18,992 nucleotides of DNA from Acidimicrobiia bacterium (GTDB taxonomy: Bacteria > Actinomycetota > Acidimicrobiia > Acidimicrobiales > Acidimicrobilacustridaceae), in assembly GCA_016462055.1 (NCBI GenBank), contig JAEMTX010000014.1, positions 1-18,992 of the forward strand, in the 5' to 3' direction. The first letter of the stretch is position 1. Each line of letters starts with the position of its first letter. Shown piece by piece: positions 1 through 7,384 of this stretch. The notes beneath the pieces are model-generated. The model was given only the letters and a program-made list of their open reading frames with translations, was not told where the DNA came from and made no database searches. The position numbers and the translations under genes were made by a program.

Positions 1-108
1 GCGTTCATCGATGAATTTCTTCAACGAAGCACTACGGTTCCGATGCACTCGGGGATGGCTCCTGGTGAATCGGTGATCGAGATTTCGTACGACGAGGAGA
101 ACCAATGA
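1..108 (+). CDS. C-terminal end of an unrecognised protein (cut by window edge)
   Basis: Frame 1 is open from the first base to a TGA at 106-108 and gives 35 residues ending in ISYDEENQ. The stop overlaps the cinA start in an ATGA arrangement, so the two genes are probably translationally coupled and co-transcribed. The tail is polar and acidic with no membrane segment. In many actinobacteria pgsA lies just upstream of cinA, but this tail does not look like the end of a membrane phosphotransferase. I do not recognise the protein, and most of it lies outside the window. Confidence 0.6.
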   Translation, partial: AFIDEFLQRSTTVPMHSGMAPGESVIEISYDEENQ

Positions 109-1340
109 ATTGCGAAGTTGTTGCTGTTGGGACTGAGCTTCTTCTGGGCCAAATCGTTGACACGAATTCATCGTGGATCGGTGAACAACTTGCGCTCGCA
201 GGCATTGATTGCTTCTTGCAGGTAAAAGTTGGCGATAACTGGGATCGCATTCGCGACGCTCTGCAGATTGCGCTCGACCGTAGCGATGCTGTGATCGTCT
301 GCGGTGGCCTCGGCCCTACGCAAGATGACATCACTCGCGATGTGATCGCCGAGGTAATGGGGGTCAAACTTGTCGAAGACCCCGAGGTGATCGAGCGACT
401 TCATGAAATTTTTGGTTCACGCGGGCGCAACATGCCGATGAACAATCTTCGTCAAGCACAAGTACCCGAGGGTGCATCGCGTATCGCGCAAATGCCGGGC
501 ACTGCTCCCGGGCTTATCTGCCCGATTGGCGACAAGGTCATCTTCGCTGTTCCGGGTGTTCCTTATGAGATGAAGGAAATGGTCGAAGGTACGGTCATCC
601 CCGAACTGCGCCGACGCGCTGGCGATACCGGCGTCATCCGTAGTCGAACAATTCGCACCTGGGGCCATAGTGAATCCGGCATTGCCGAGATGCTTGGCGA
701 TCGCCTCGAGGAACTCGACCGCACCGGCACAGCGACGATTGCCTTTCTTGCTAGTGGCATCGAGGGGCTTAAAGTTCGCGTGACGGCCAAAGCCGATTCC
801 GCCGAAGAGGCCGATGCTGTTGTCGCTGCCGAGGTTGGCGAAGTCGCAAAGATTCTTGTGAACTATGTCTTCAGCACCGAAGATCAAACGATGGAAGAGG
901 TCGTTCTCGATCTGCTTCGCGAACGTGGCCTCACCCTTGGGTTGGCCGAATCACTCACTGGTGGGTTGATCGCCAGTCGGTTGGTTTCCATCCCTGGGGC
1001 GAGCGATGTTTTGCGTGGTTCTGTCGTGAGTTACGCCAGTGAAGTGAAGTTCGACCTACTTGGCGTTCCGGTTGGTCCCGTAGTGAGCGACGACGCGGTT
1101 CGCGCTATGAGTGAAGGCGCATGCCGTGTACTTGGTTCCGACGTTGGTATCGCCGTTACCGGTGTTGCTGGTCCCGATGAACAAGAAGGCATGCCTGTCG
1201 GAACGGTGTTCATGGCCACCACGCTTGACGGTGTTACCGAAACATCAATGGCGAAGTTTCCGTTCAATCGTGAACAGTCGCGACAGTTCACGGTGATCAC
1301 TGTGCTTGATCATCTCCGTCGTCGGCTACTCGCTCGCTGA
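105..1340 (+). CDS. cinA: CinA-like protein: MoCF-type domain plus nicotinamide-nucleotide amidase domain
   Basis: The 411-residue protein has the full two-domain CinA layout. The N-terminal MoCF/COG1058 domain (about residues 4-170) carries VGTELLLGQIVDTNS and GGLGPTQDDITRD. The C-terminal PncC domain (about 262-405) carries LAESLTGG (residues 280-287) and VTGVAGPD. In characterised relatives the C-terminal domain deamidates nicotinamide mononucleotide to recycle NAD by-products, and the N-terminal domain can hydrolyse ADP-ribose. The protein is probably cytosolic. The ATG at 105 follows GAGGAG (94-99) by five bases and overlaps the upstream stop. In actinobacteria and firmicutes the gene commonly sits just before recA, as here, although msrB and a separate recA promoter intervene. 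It is unlikely to be truncated, since its length is normal for the family. Confidence 0.95.
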   Translation: MNCEVVAVGTELLLGQIVDTNSSWIGEQLALAGIDCFLQVKVGDNWDRIRDALQIALDRSDAVIVCGGLGPTQDDITRDVIAEVMGVKLVEDPEVIERLHEIFGSRGRNMPMNNLRQAQVPEGASRIAQMPGTAPGLICPIGDKVIFAVPGVPYEMKEMVEGTVIPELRRRAGDTGVIRSRTIRTWGHSESGIAEMLGDRLEELDRTGTATIAFLASGIEGLKVRVTAKADSAEEADAVVAAEVGEVAKILVNYVFSTEDQTMEEVVLDLLRERGLTLGLAESLTGGLIASRLVSIPGASDVLRGSVVSYASEVKFDLLGVPVGPVVSDDAVRAMSEGACRVLGSDVGIAVTGVAGPDEQEGMPVGTVFMATTLDGVTETSMAKFPFNREQSRQFTVITVLDHLRRRLLAR

Positions 1341-1374
1341 GGGCGGTTGGCCGTTCGTTGTATGTGAGCTTGCG

Positions 1375-1788
1375 TTAGTTCTGCGCAGGTTTGAGATCGA
1401 GCGACGCGGAGTTCATGCAATAGCGAAGGCCCGTAGGGCCGGGGCCATCGTCGAAGACGTGACCAAGATGCGCGCTGCATGCCGCGCAGATCGCTTCGGT
1501 ACGCGCCATCCCGTGTGACGTGTCGACCACCGTGGCAACAGCGTCGTTGGTCATCGGATCGAAGAAACTCGGCCAGCCGGTTCCTGAATCGAACTTGGTG
1601 TCAGAACTGAAGAGTTGCGCGTCGCACACGATGCAGTGATAGGTGCCGTCGTCGTGGCAGTCCCAGTACTTGCCGGTGAAGGCCCGTTCCGTTGCGCTGC
1701 ATTGGGTGACCTGGAACTGTTCCTCGCTCAGGCGTTGGCGGAGGGCCTCGGCTCGTTCGGTGGGATCAGAGGGGAGTGAGTCACTCAT
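1375..1788 (-). CDS. msrB: Peptide-methionine (R)-S-oxide reductase MsrB
   Basis: The 137-residue protein reduces methionine-R-sulfoxide in proteins and protects the cytosol against oxidation. It is a complete SelR domain. Two zinc CxxC pairs are visible (C52/C55 and C101/C104), along with the TGWPSF substrate loop (70-75). The catalytic cysteine is C124 in RYCMNSASL. Extra cysteines at C30 and C44 could act as the resolving thiol, but this is inference. The ATG at 1788 is preferred over the longer in-frame ATG at 1896 because AGGTG (1796-1800) lies seven bases upstream and the 36 extra residues do not resemble the family. It converges on cinA, leaving 34 bp between the two stops. It looks monocistronic. 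Confidence 0.93.
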   Translation of the reverse strand: MSDSLPSDPTERAEALRQRLSEEQFQVTQCSATERAFTGKYWDCHDDGTYHCIVCDAQLFSSDTKFDSGTGWPSFFDPMTNDAVATVVDTSHGMARTEAICAACSAHLGHVFDDGPGPTGLRYCMNSASLDLKPAQN

Positions 1789-1813
1789 TGGAAGGCACCT
1801 TTCCGTTCCTCGG

Positions 1814-1849
1814 CCCTGTCGATCAGGGACGACGGCCTGCTCTGGCAGG
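1814..1849 (-). other. Two small hairpins in the msrB 5' leader
   Basis: CCCTG/CAGGG (1814-1818 with 1824-1828) and CCTGC/GCAGG (1836-1840 with 1845-1849) lie back to back upstream of msrB. The stems are only five base pairs each. They may be incidental in GC-rich DNA. A weak -10 candidate for msrB (TAGACT on the reverse strand, 1854-1859) lies just outside them. Confidence 0.25.
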
Positions 1850-1919
1850 GGCAAGTCTAACGACCTGAGCCCGAGATCCCTTGGGGGAGAGGCCAACGGG
1901 GGCTAGGGATCAAGGGTCA

Positions 1920-1948
1920 TTGACTGAACAGGTGTTCGAAGTTACAGT
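1920..1948 (+). promoter_or_regulatory. recA promoter (TTGACT / 17 bp / TACAGT)
   Basis: A -35 hexamer TTGACT (1920-1925) and a -10 hexamer TACAGT (1943-1948) are separated by exactly 17 bp. Transcription would start near 1955 and give a leader of about 160 nt before recA. The LexA box fills most of the spacer, so repressor binding would block RNA polymerase directly. Confidence 0.7.
1925..1938 (+). promoter_or_regulatory. LexA operator (SOS box) of recA
   Basis: TGAACAGGTGTTCG contains the GAAC-N4-GTTC core at 1926-1937 and matches the Gram-positive/actinobacterial SOS consensus CGAACRNRYGTTYG at all but the first base. It lies between the -35 and -10 hexamers of recA. The lexA gene in this window carries three boxes of the same type, which supports the assignment. 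Confidence 0.85.
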
Positions 1949-1965
1949 CATGTCGTTCGAACACC
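1931..1965. repeat. 10-bp inverted repeat flanking the recA -10
   Basis: GGTGTTCGAA (1931-1940) and TTCGAACACC (1956-1965) form a perfect inverted repeat around the -10 element. The left arm shares the right half of the LexA box. The right arm is a free half-site-like sequence near the predicted transcription start. A second LexA contact or another regulator is possible, but neither is shown. Confidence 0.45.
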
Positions 1966-2020
1966 GGGGGCCTGTCACACCCCCTCCGTAGGTTGCGATC
2001 CATCTTCACCAAGGCCTCGG

Positions 2021-2040
2021 CTCTGGTGGGGCCACCGGAG
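2021..2040 (+). other. Hairpin in the recA leader RNA
   Basis: CTCTGGTGG and CCACCGGAG form a nine-pair stem with one G-U pair and a very tight loop, about 75 nt before the recA start. A second potential stem, GGGGG/CCCCC (1966-1970 with 1980-1984), lies closer to the transcription start. Both would be in the untranslated leader. A role in mRNA stability or attenuation is conjecture. Confidence 0.4.
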
Positions 2041-2115
2041 CTCCCGCTCAGGTGGAAGCGGATCACCCAGAAGCGTCCCGGGCAGACCGGGCCACACACC
2101 CAGGAGAAGTAGACG

Positions 2116-3219
2116 ATGGCAAAGGAATCGAACCGCCCGACGTTCCCACAGGAACGCGACAAGGCCCTCGAGATGGCGCTCGGCCAGATCGAGAAGCAGT
2201 TTGGTAAGGGCTCGGTCATGAAGATGGGCGAGAAGGGCAGCATGAAGATCGAAACGATCCCCACTGGCGCCCTTGCCCTCGACCTTGCTCTCGGAGTCGG
2301 CGGCCTGCCTCGCGGCCGCGTCGTCGAGATCTTCGGTCCGGAATCTTCCGGTAAGTCAACGCTTGCCATGCACGTTGTGGCTGAAGCCCAGCGCAACGGC
2401 GGCATCTGCGCCTACGTCGATGCCGAACACGCCATGGACCCGGTCTACGCATCGGCCATTGGTGTCGACACCGATCAGTTGCTGATCTCTCAGCCCGATA
2501 CTGGTGAACAGGCCCTCGAAATCGTCGACATGTTGGTGCGTTCCGGTGCCCTCGATGTCATCGTCATCGACTCGGTGGCCGCACTGACACCTCGTGCAGA
2601 AATCGAAGGCGAGATGGGCGATAGCCACGTTGGCTTGCAAGCTCGTCTTATGAGCCAGGCATTGCGCAAGCTCACGGCCAATCTCAATAAGTCCAATACC
2701 GTCTGCATCTTCATCAATCAGTTACGCGAGAAGATCGGCGTCATGTTCGGCTCTCCCGAAACCACACCGGGTGGGCGTGCGCTGAAGTTCTACTCCTCAG
2801 TGCGCCTCGACATTCGTCGTATCGAGTCCATCAAAGATGGCGTCGAGGTTGTGGGTAACCGCACCCGAGTCAAGGTCGTCAAGAACAAGGTGGCCCCGCC
2901 GTTCAAGCAAGCGGAATTCGACATCATGTACGGCAAGGGCGTCAGCCGCGAAGGTTCCACCATCGACATTGGTGTCGATCTTGGCTTCGTGAAGAAGTCA
3001 GGCGCTTGGTACACCTACGAGGGTGAACAACTCGGACAGGGTCGCGAAAATGCGAAGACCTATCTGCTCGAGAATCCCGAGGTCATGGTGGAAATCACTG
3101 AGCGAATCCTCACCAGTGTTGGCATTGGTGAGGGTGGCGAGAGTGAAGATCTCGACACTCTCGAAAGTGGCGAGGAAATGACCGCCGAGCATGACGTCCC
3201 GATTTCGCTCGACGACTGA
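2116..3219 (+). CDS. recA: Recombinase RecA
   Basis: This is a full-length 367-residue RecA with no intein. It forms ATP-dependent filaments on single-stranded DNA, drives strand exchange and stimulates LexA self-cleavage. Walker A is GPESSGKST (74-82) and Walker B lies in VIVIDSVAAL (148-157). The DNA-binding loop region GVMFGSPETTPGG is intact, and the C-terminal tail is acidic as usual. The start is fixed by AGGAG (2102-2106), nine bases upstream of the ATG. The gene has its own LexA-controlled promoter and is followed by a strong hairpin, so it appears monocistronic. recX, which often follows recA in actinobacteria, is absent here. Confidence 0.99.
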   Translation: MAKESNRPTFPQERDKALEMALGQIEKQFGKGSVMKMGEKGSMKIETIPTGALALDLALGVGGLPRGRVVEIFGPESSGKSTLAMHVVAEAQRNGGICAYVDAEHAMDPVYASAIGVDTDQLLISQPDTGEQALEIVDMLVRSGALDVIVIDSVAALTPRAEIEGEMGDSHVGLQARLMSQALRKLTANLNKSNTVCIFINQLREKIGVMFGSPETTPGGRALKFYSSVRLDIRRIESIKDGVEVVGNRTRVKVVKNKVAPPFKQAEFDIMYGKGVSREGSTIDIGVDLGFVKKSGAWYTYEGEQLGQGRENAKTYLLENPEVMVEITERILTSVGIGEGGESEDLDTLESGEEMTAEHDVPISLDD

Positions 3220-3276
3220 TCCTCTGCAGTTCTGACAGTTCCTGTCATTCCGTCGTGTCATCTGGCGCAGTAATCC

Positions 3277-3316
3277 CGGAGAGTCCCGAGGCGCCCCTGG
3301 CCCTCGGGACTCTCCG
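3277..3316. terminator. Bidirectional hairpin terminator between recA and the GT-C gene
   Basis: A perfect 15-bp stem, CGGAGAGTCCCGAGG (3277-3291) with its complement at 3302-3316, encloses a 10-nt loop. It lies between two convergent genes and is symmetric, so it could end transcription from both sides. No U-tract follows, which is common in high-GC actinobacteria. A smaller hairpin TGACAG-TTC-CTGTCA (3233-3247) precedes it. Confidence 0.8.
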
Positions 3317-3363
3317 CGCAACGACAGACGCGTTATCCGCTCCCGCAAAGATTGCTACGTCAG

Positions 3364-4902
3364 CTACCGGCCGATTGAGAGCAGTTCAATGAATGGGCCC
3401 GAATGTGGTGCCGATGGATCTGCCGAGTCACCCTCGCCTGAGATTCCGAATCGGTAGAAACGTCGATTCGGGAATCGCTCGACAAGTTCGATTGAGCGGG
3501 GGCCGAGGTCGACGGCGAAGAGAACATCGGAATCAAGACTGGGTGGATTCGAAAATGCCCCCCAGGGATGGAGAATGTAGGGCCCATCCTTCCCCTTTGG
3601 AATGAGCACGATTGCTGGTCCTTCAACAGTCGACTCCACAAGCGCAACTTCCGCAGCGATTGCATCGCGAGCCGAAATGTTGAGGTTGACCTTGTCCGGA
3701 ATTTCGATGGCCATTCCGAGCGCCATCGCGCCGATGACACCGGGAAGCAGTACACGGCGGCGGCCGGCAAGATCGACGAGGCCAACTCCGAGGAGCACCA
3801 TCATGGGCAGGAGGAGCGAAAGGTAATAGTGCGGCCCGTAGAGGTTGCGTCCGCCAATGATGAGGTAATTGCCGTAATAAAAGAAATAGGCAAACGGGGT
3901 GAGGCACAACTGGACGATGACGAGCCAGAACACTGAACGCGAGATGGTCCAAAGGCGTGAGGCCCCCCAAACTGCGAGCGGCACCGAAACCACTCCTCCG
4001 ACGATCCAATGCGGGAAAGCGCGGAGATTTACCCGCAACGCAAGCCAGGCCTCCCACGGTCCAACGTGAATGAATTGAGAGTGTTCGGCAATTGAGCGCA
4101 TCCCGAACCCGAACGAGTCGTCGCCGCCGATAGTCCATAGTGCAAACGTGAATGGGTCACCGGTCGTGAACGAGTTGTAGGCCAGTACAACGATGAGAAG
4201 TGGCGTACTCGCCACATAGACCCACATCATCGCCCGAATTGCGATTCGAACATTTGCTGAACGCAACAGTGTCCATGCAAAGATCACGCCCCCAAAAATG
4301 ATCCCCTCGAGGGGTCGGGTGCACAGCAGTAAACCTTCGAAAAGTCCAGCGCCAACGAGCCATGGCCGGAAACGCTGACCCTGTGTTTGTCGATCGAGTC
4401 CGCGCGTGAGAAGCGCAAGTGATGCGGCAGTGAGACTCACCGCAAGCACGTACGAAAGGAACATCGCGCTCTGTACCATCACGAGCGGACTGAGGACGAA
4501 GCACGCAGATGCGACTACGGCAATTCGGAGATCACGTAAAAGAGCATGAGTTAATGCATACATAGCTACAACAGCGGCGGCGGCAATGGCGGCCAATGCG
4601 ATGCGCATCGTTCCAAACAGCGCCTCACTCAACGCCATCAGTGCCGGAAGAGTCGGCTGCTGCACCAGCACGAGGCGGTCGCCTTCAACTCGGCCCGACA
4701 TCCAAGGGCGGAATGCATCTCCATGGGCGGAATCGGAAAGGGTGACGTCGCCTTGGCCAAACATTTGGGCCTCAAGGACGTAGACGGCCTCGTCATTGTT
4801 TAGTGAGAGGTTCTCGAAGAACAGGTTTCCTAGAGCAAGCGAACAGCAAAAGGCTGCTGACGCGAGAAGTCCAACAATGATGTGTGCCCCTTTTTTTGAC
4901 AT
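3364..4902 (-). CDS. GT-C-fold membrane glycosyltransferase-like protein (GT39/ArnT-related), substrate unknown
   Basis: The 512-residue polytopic membrane protein has about 10-11 predicted hydrophobic segments, at roughly 7-29, 100-121, 126-146, 147-166, 180-215, 220-243, 298-314, 323-341, 357-379 and 383-402. After the first segment comes an acidic motif LNNDEAVYVLEAQMF (D37, E38). This position matches the catalytic Asp/Glu loop of GT-C enzymes that use polyprenyl-phosphate sugars. TRPLEG near 195-200 also recurs in such proteins. A soluble C-terminal part of about 110 residues probably faces outside. The ATG at 4902 has no clear Shine-Dalgarno, but TATCGT lies eight bases upstream. The gene runs against all neighbours and stands where recX is often found. 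It could act in cell-wall or protein glycosylation, but no neighbour supports a specific substrate. Confidence 0.75.
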   Translation of the reverse strand: MSKKGAHIIVGLLASAAFCCSLALGNLFFENLSLNNDEAVYVLEAQMFGQGDVTLSDSAHGDAFRPWMSGRVEGDRLVLVQQPTLPALMALSEALFGTMRIALAAIAAAAVVAMYALTHALLRDLRIAVVASACFVLSPLVMVQSAMFLSYVLAVSLTAASLALLTRGLDRQTQGQRFRPWLVGAGLFEGLLLCTRPLEGIIFGGVIFAWTLLRSANVRIAIRAMMWVYVASTPLLIVVLAYNSFTTGDPFTFALWTIGGDDSFGFGMRSIAEHSQFIHVGPWEAWLALRVNLRAFPHWIVGGVVSVPLAVWGASRLWTISRSVFWLVIVQLCLTPFAYFFYYGNYLIIGGRNLYGPHYYLSLLLPMMVLLGVGLVDLAGRRRVLLPGVIGAMALGMAIEIPDKVNLNISARDAIAAEVALVESTVEGPAIVLIPKGKDGPYILHPWGAFSNPPSLDSDVLFAVDLGPRSIELVERFPNRRFYRFGISGEGDSADPSAPHSGPFIELLSIGR

Positions 4903-4910
4903 CAGAGGAG

Positions 4911-4916
4911 ACGATA
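4911..4916 (-). promoter_or_regulatory. Candidate -10 box of the GT-C gene
   Basis: On the reverse strand TATCGT ends eight bases before the ATG at 4902, so the transcript would have a leader of only a base or two. No convincing -35 is visible. The 61-bp gap is shared with the miaB promoter on the other strand. Confidence 0.35.
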
Positions 4917-4951
4917 GGAGATGGTTCGAAAGAGAGTTGGGATAGCGCTGG

Positions 4952-4957
4952 TAGATT
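4952..4957 (+). promoter_or_regulatory. Leaderless -10 box of miaB
   Basis: TAGATT is followed by exactly six bases and then the GTG start at 4964. That is the spacing expected if transcription begins on the first base of the start codon. No Shine-Dalgarno is evident upstream of the GTG, which agrees with a leaderless message. This would be the promoter of the miaB-miaA-dapF-hflX-dapC run. Confidence 0.55.
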
Positions 4958-4963
4958 TGATCA

Positions 4964-6445
4964 GTGACTTCGACCTCGTCGCCGGGTTCCGTACCCCGCA
5001 GCTATGCCATCCGCACCTATGGGTGTCAGATGAACGAGCACGATTCTGAACGCATAGCGGGCCTGCTCGAGGCGGACGGGCTCGTGCTCGCCGATTCCGA
5101 TGAGAACGCCGATGTTGTGGTGTTCAACACCTGTTGTATTCGTGAGAATGCCGACAACAAGTTCTATGGCCATCTTGGGTGGTTCAAGACGCTCAAAGAA
5201 TCTCGCCCTGACATGGAAATTATCGTCAGCGGTTGCTTGGCTCAGAAAGATCGCGAGCAGATCGCGCAACGAGCGGGCCATGTCGATGTTGTGGTTGGAA
5301 CGCACAATGTTCATCGCGCCGTGGAGCTGCTCCACGAATCGCGTCGCAACGGTCCCATCACTGAGATTTGGGATGAAGCCCTTGATGACGCTGATACGTT
5401 TCCATCTGCACTTGCCGTTCGTCGCGAAGTGGATTGGTCAGCCTGGGTCACGATCCAGGTTGGTTGCGACAACACCTGCGCCTATTGCATCGTTCCCGCA
5501 GTTCGCGGTCGCGAAATCAGCCGCCCATTTGGTGAACTGGTAAGCGAAGTCGAACGACTGGCTGCCGATGGTGTGCGGGAAATCACCTTGCTCGGTCAGA
5601 ACGTGAATTCCTATGGTCGCGACCTCACAAGCGCGCGTCGGGCACTCGACCCCGCGCACGACGACCTCGACATTGCCGGTGAGCAGTGGCTGGCCGACCG
5701 TCGCGCCCGTCCACTCTTCGCTGACCTTCTCATCGCCGTCAGCAAAGTTGACGGAATCGATCGAGTTCGATTCACGAGCCCTCATCCAAAAGATCTGCGT
5801 GAAGACACAATTGCGGCAATGGGTACGAACGCCGCCGTTTGTTCACACCTGCATTTCCCTCTGCAATCGGGCAGCGACCGAGTCTTGGCCCTCATGCACC
5901 GCGGGTACACCGCCGAGCGCTATCTCGAAAAGGTCGTGGCGGCCCGAGCCGGCATTGAAGATCTTGCGATTACGACCGACATCATCGTTGGCTACCCCGG
6001 AGAAACCGAAGAAGACTTTGTGCGCACACTCGAAGTCGCAGCCGCAGCCGAATATGACTCGGCCTATACATTCATCTTCTCACCGCGCGAAGGCACCGAA
6101 GCCGCGTTAATGGTCGATCAATTCTGTGACCCAGCCGAAGTCGGCGATCGGTTTGAGCGGCTTCGTGTCGTGGTCGAACGGTCTGCGCTGGCCAAGCACT
6201 TGGCCCGCATTGGTCGTACTGAAACGATCATGGTCGAGGGTCCGTCGAAGCGTGATCCCGAAGTGCTCACTGGCCGAACCGAGCAAAACAAACTGGTGCA
6301 CTTCCACACCGATCGCCCGTTGCGCGCAGGAACACTTGCTACCGCGCTCATCACGGATGCGTCGACTCACTTTCTTCGCGGTGAATTGGTCGAGGTCCTT
6401 TCCGTTTCGCGACACCGCACCCGATTCGCGGTTACCGCAGGGTGA
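4964..6445 (+). CDS. miaB: tRNA-2-methylthio-N6-dimethylallyladenosine synthase MiaB
   Basis: The 493-residue radical-SAM methylthiotransferase adds the 2-methylthio group to i6A37 of tRNAs that read UNN codons. It acts after MiaA, which is encoded next. The N-terminal UPF0004 domain supplies cluster ligands C21 (YGCQMNEHDSERI), C57 or C58 (NTCCIREN) and C91 (SGCLAQ). The radical-SAM motif is C168-x3-C172-x2-C175 (CDNTCAYC). A TRAM domain occupies roughly the last 75 residues (LTGRTEQNKLVHF). A segment of about 30 residues (221-250) between GQNVNSYGRDL and PLFADLL lengthens the protein relative to many homologues. The GTG start at 4964 is supported by the leaderless -10 box. The stop overlaps the miaA start as GTGA. 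Confidence 0.96.
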   Translation: MTSTSSPGSVPRSYAIRTYGCQMNEHDSERIAGLLEADGLVLADSDENADVVVFNTCCIRENADNKFYGHLGWFKTLKESRPDMEIIVSGCLAQKDREQIAQRAGHVDVVVGTHNVHRAVELLHESRRNGPITEIWDEALDDADTFPSALAVRREVDWSAWVTIQVGCDNTCAYCIVPAVRGREISRPFGELVSEVERLAADGVREITLLGQNVNSYGRDLTSARRALDPAHDDLDIAGEQWLADRRARPLFADLLIAVSKVDGIDRVRFTSPHPKDLREDTIAAMGTNAAVCSHLHFPLQSGSDRVLALMHRGYTAERYLEKVVAARAGIEDLAITTDIIVGYPGETEEDFVRTLEVAAAAEYDSAYTFIFSPREGTEAALMVDQFCDPAEVGDRFERLRVVVERSALAKHLARIGRTETIMVEGPSKRDPEVLTGRTEQNKLVHFHTDRPLRAGTLATALITDASTHFLRGELVEVLSVSRHRTRFAVTAG

Positions 6446-7377
6446 ACGCGTCGGTCCGGTTTCGCCCGAACGGCCGGCATCTCGCGCTCGTCGGACCTAC
6501 CGCATCAGGAAAATCATCGCTGGCACTCGCACTCGCTTGTAGTCGTGACGACATCGAAATTGTCACGGTCGATTCGATGCAGGTGTACCGCGGAATGGAT
6601 ATTGGCACCGCAAAACCAAGCGCTGCCCAACAAGCCGAAGTCGTTCATCATCTGCTTGACGTGTGCGATCCCGATGATGATTACACAGTCGCTCGATTTC
6701 AGCGTGAGTGTCTGGCCGTTCTCGCTGAGATTGAAGCACGCGGTAAAAGAGCACTGCTCGTGGGTGGAACAGGTCTCTATCTTCAGGCCATCACCGATGA
6801 CCTCGAGATACCCGCGCGGTTTCCTGCGGTTCGCGCGCAGTTGGAAACGGAACCCGAGACGACGGTGCTCTTTGGGCAACTTGAGCAACTCGATCCTGTT
6901 GCGGCATCGCGAATGGAACCGACCAACCGACGAAGGGTCGTTCGCGCTCTTGAAGTGACGCTGGGAAGCGGTCGGCCGTTCTCTTCCTTTGGGCCGGGTT
7001 TAGAGGACTACCCCGCGGCTCCATTTCCTATCGTTGGCCTAGCCATGGAGCGTGACCTTCTTGATGAGCGCATCTCGGAGCGCTACGAGCAGCAGATGGC
7101 CGACGGCTTCCTTGGCGAGGTCAAGGCACTGTTGGCTCGGCCGTCAGGATTGGGTCGCACCGCTCGTCAGGCCCTTGGATACACCGAACTTCTTGACCAC
7201 GTCGAACATGGACTGCCACTCAACACCGCTCTAGAGACTGCGATCCAGCGAACTCGGCGCTTTGCTCGACGCCAGCAACGGTGGTTTGGCCGAGACCCCC
7301 GCATCAACTGGTTGGCCACCGATGGCACCGTTTCAGAAAACCTGGTCGCCGAACTCGCCCGAGGGCTGGTTGACTGA
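6442..7377 (+). CDS. miaA: tRNA dimethylallyltransferase MiaA
   Basis: The 311-residue enzyme transfers the dimethylallyl group to N6 of adenosine 37 in tRNA and so makes the substrate of MiaB. The P-loop GPTASGKS spans residues 18-25. VDSMQVYRGMDIGTAKPS (43-60) holds the catalytic Asp44 and the Gln47 of the DSxQVY motif. LLVGGTGLYLQAI and the C-terminal RRFARRQQRWF region are also family hallmarks. The GTG start at 6442 overlaps the miaB stop by four bases, which points to translational coupling. The gap to dapF is seven bases. Confidence 0.96.
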   Translation: MNASVRFRPNGRHLALVGPTASGKSSLALALACSRDDIEIVTVDSMQVYRGMDIGTAKPSAAQQAEVVHHLLDVCDPDDDYTVARFQRECLAVLAEIEARGKRALLVGGTGLYLQAITDDLEIPARFPAVRAQLETEPETTVLFGQLEQLDPVAASRMEPTNRRRVVRALEVTLGSGRPFSSFGPGLEDYPAAPFPIVGLAMERDLLDERISERYEQQMADGFLGEVKALLARPSGLGRTARQALGYTELLDHVEHGLPLNTALETAIQRTRRFARRQQRWFGRDPRINWLATDGTVSENLVAELARGLVD

Positions 7378-7384
7378 ACATCTC

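Noticed and set aside
1306..1518. A small forward frame after cinA
   Set aside because: It overlaps cinA and the antisense of msrB, and its sequence is a shadow of both.
2116..3219. An intein in recA, as in some mycobacteria
   Set aside because: The gene is an uninterrupted 367 codons with all motifs contiguous.
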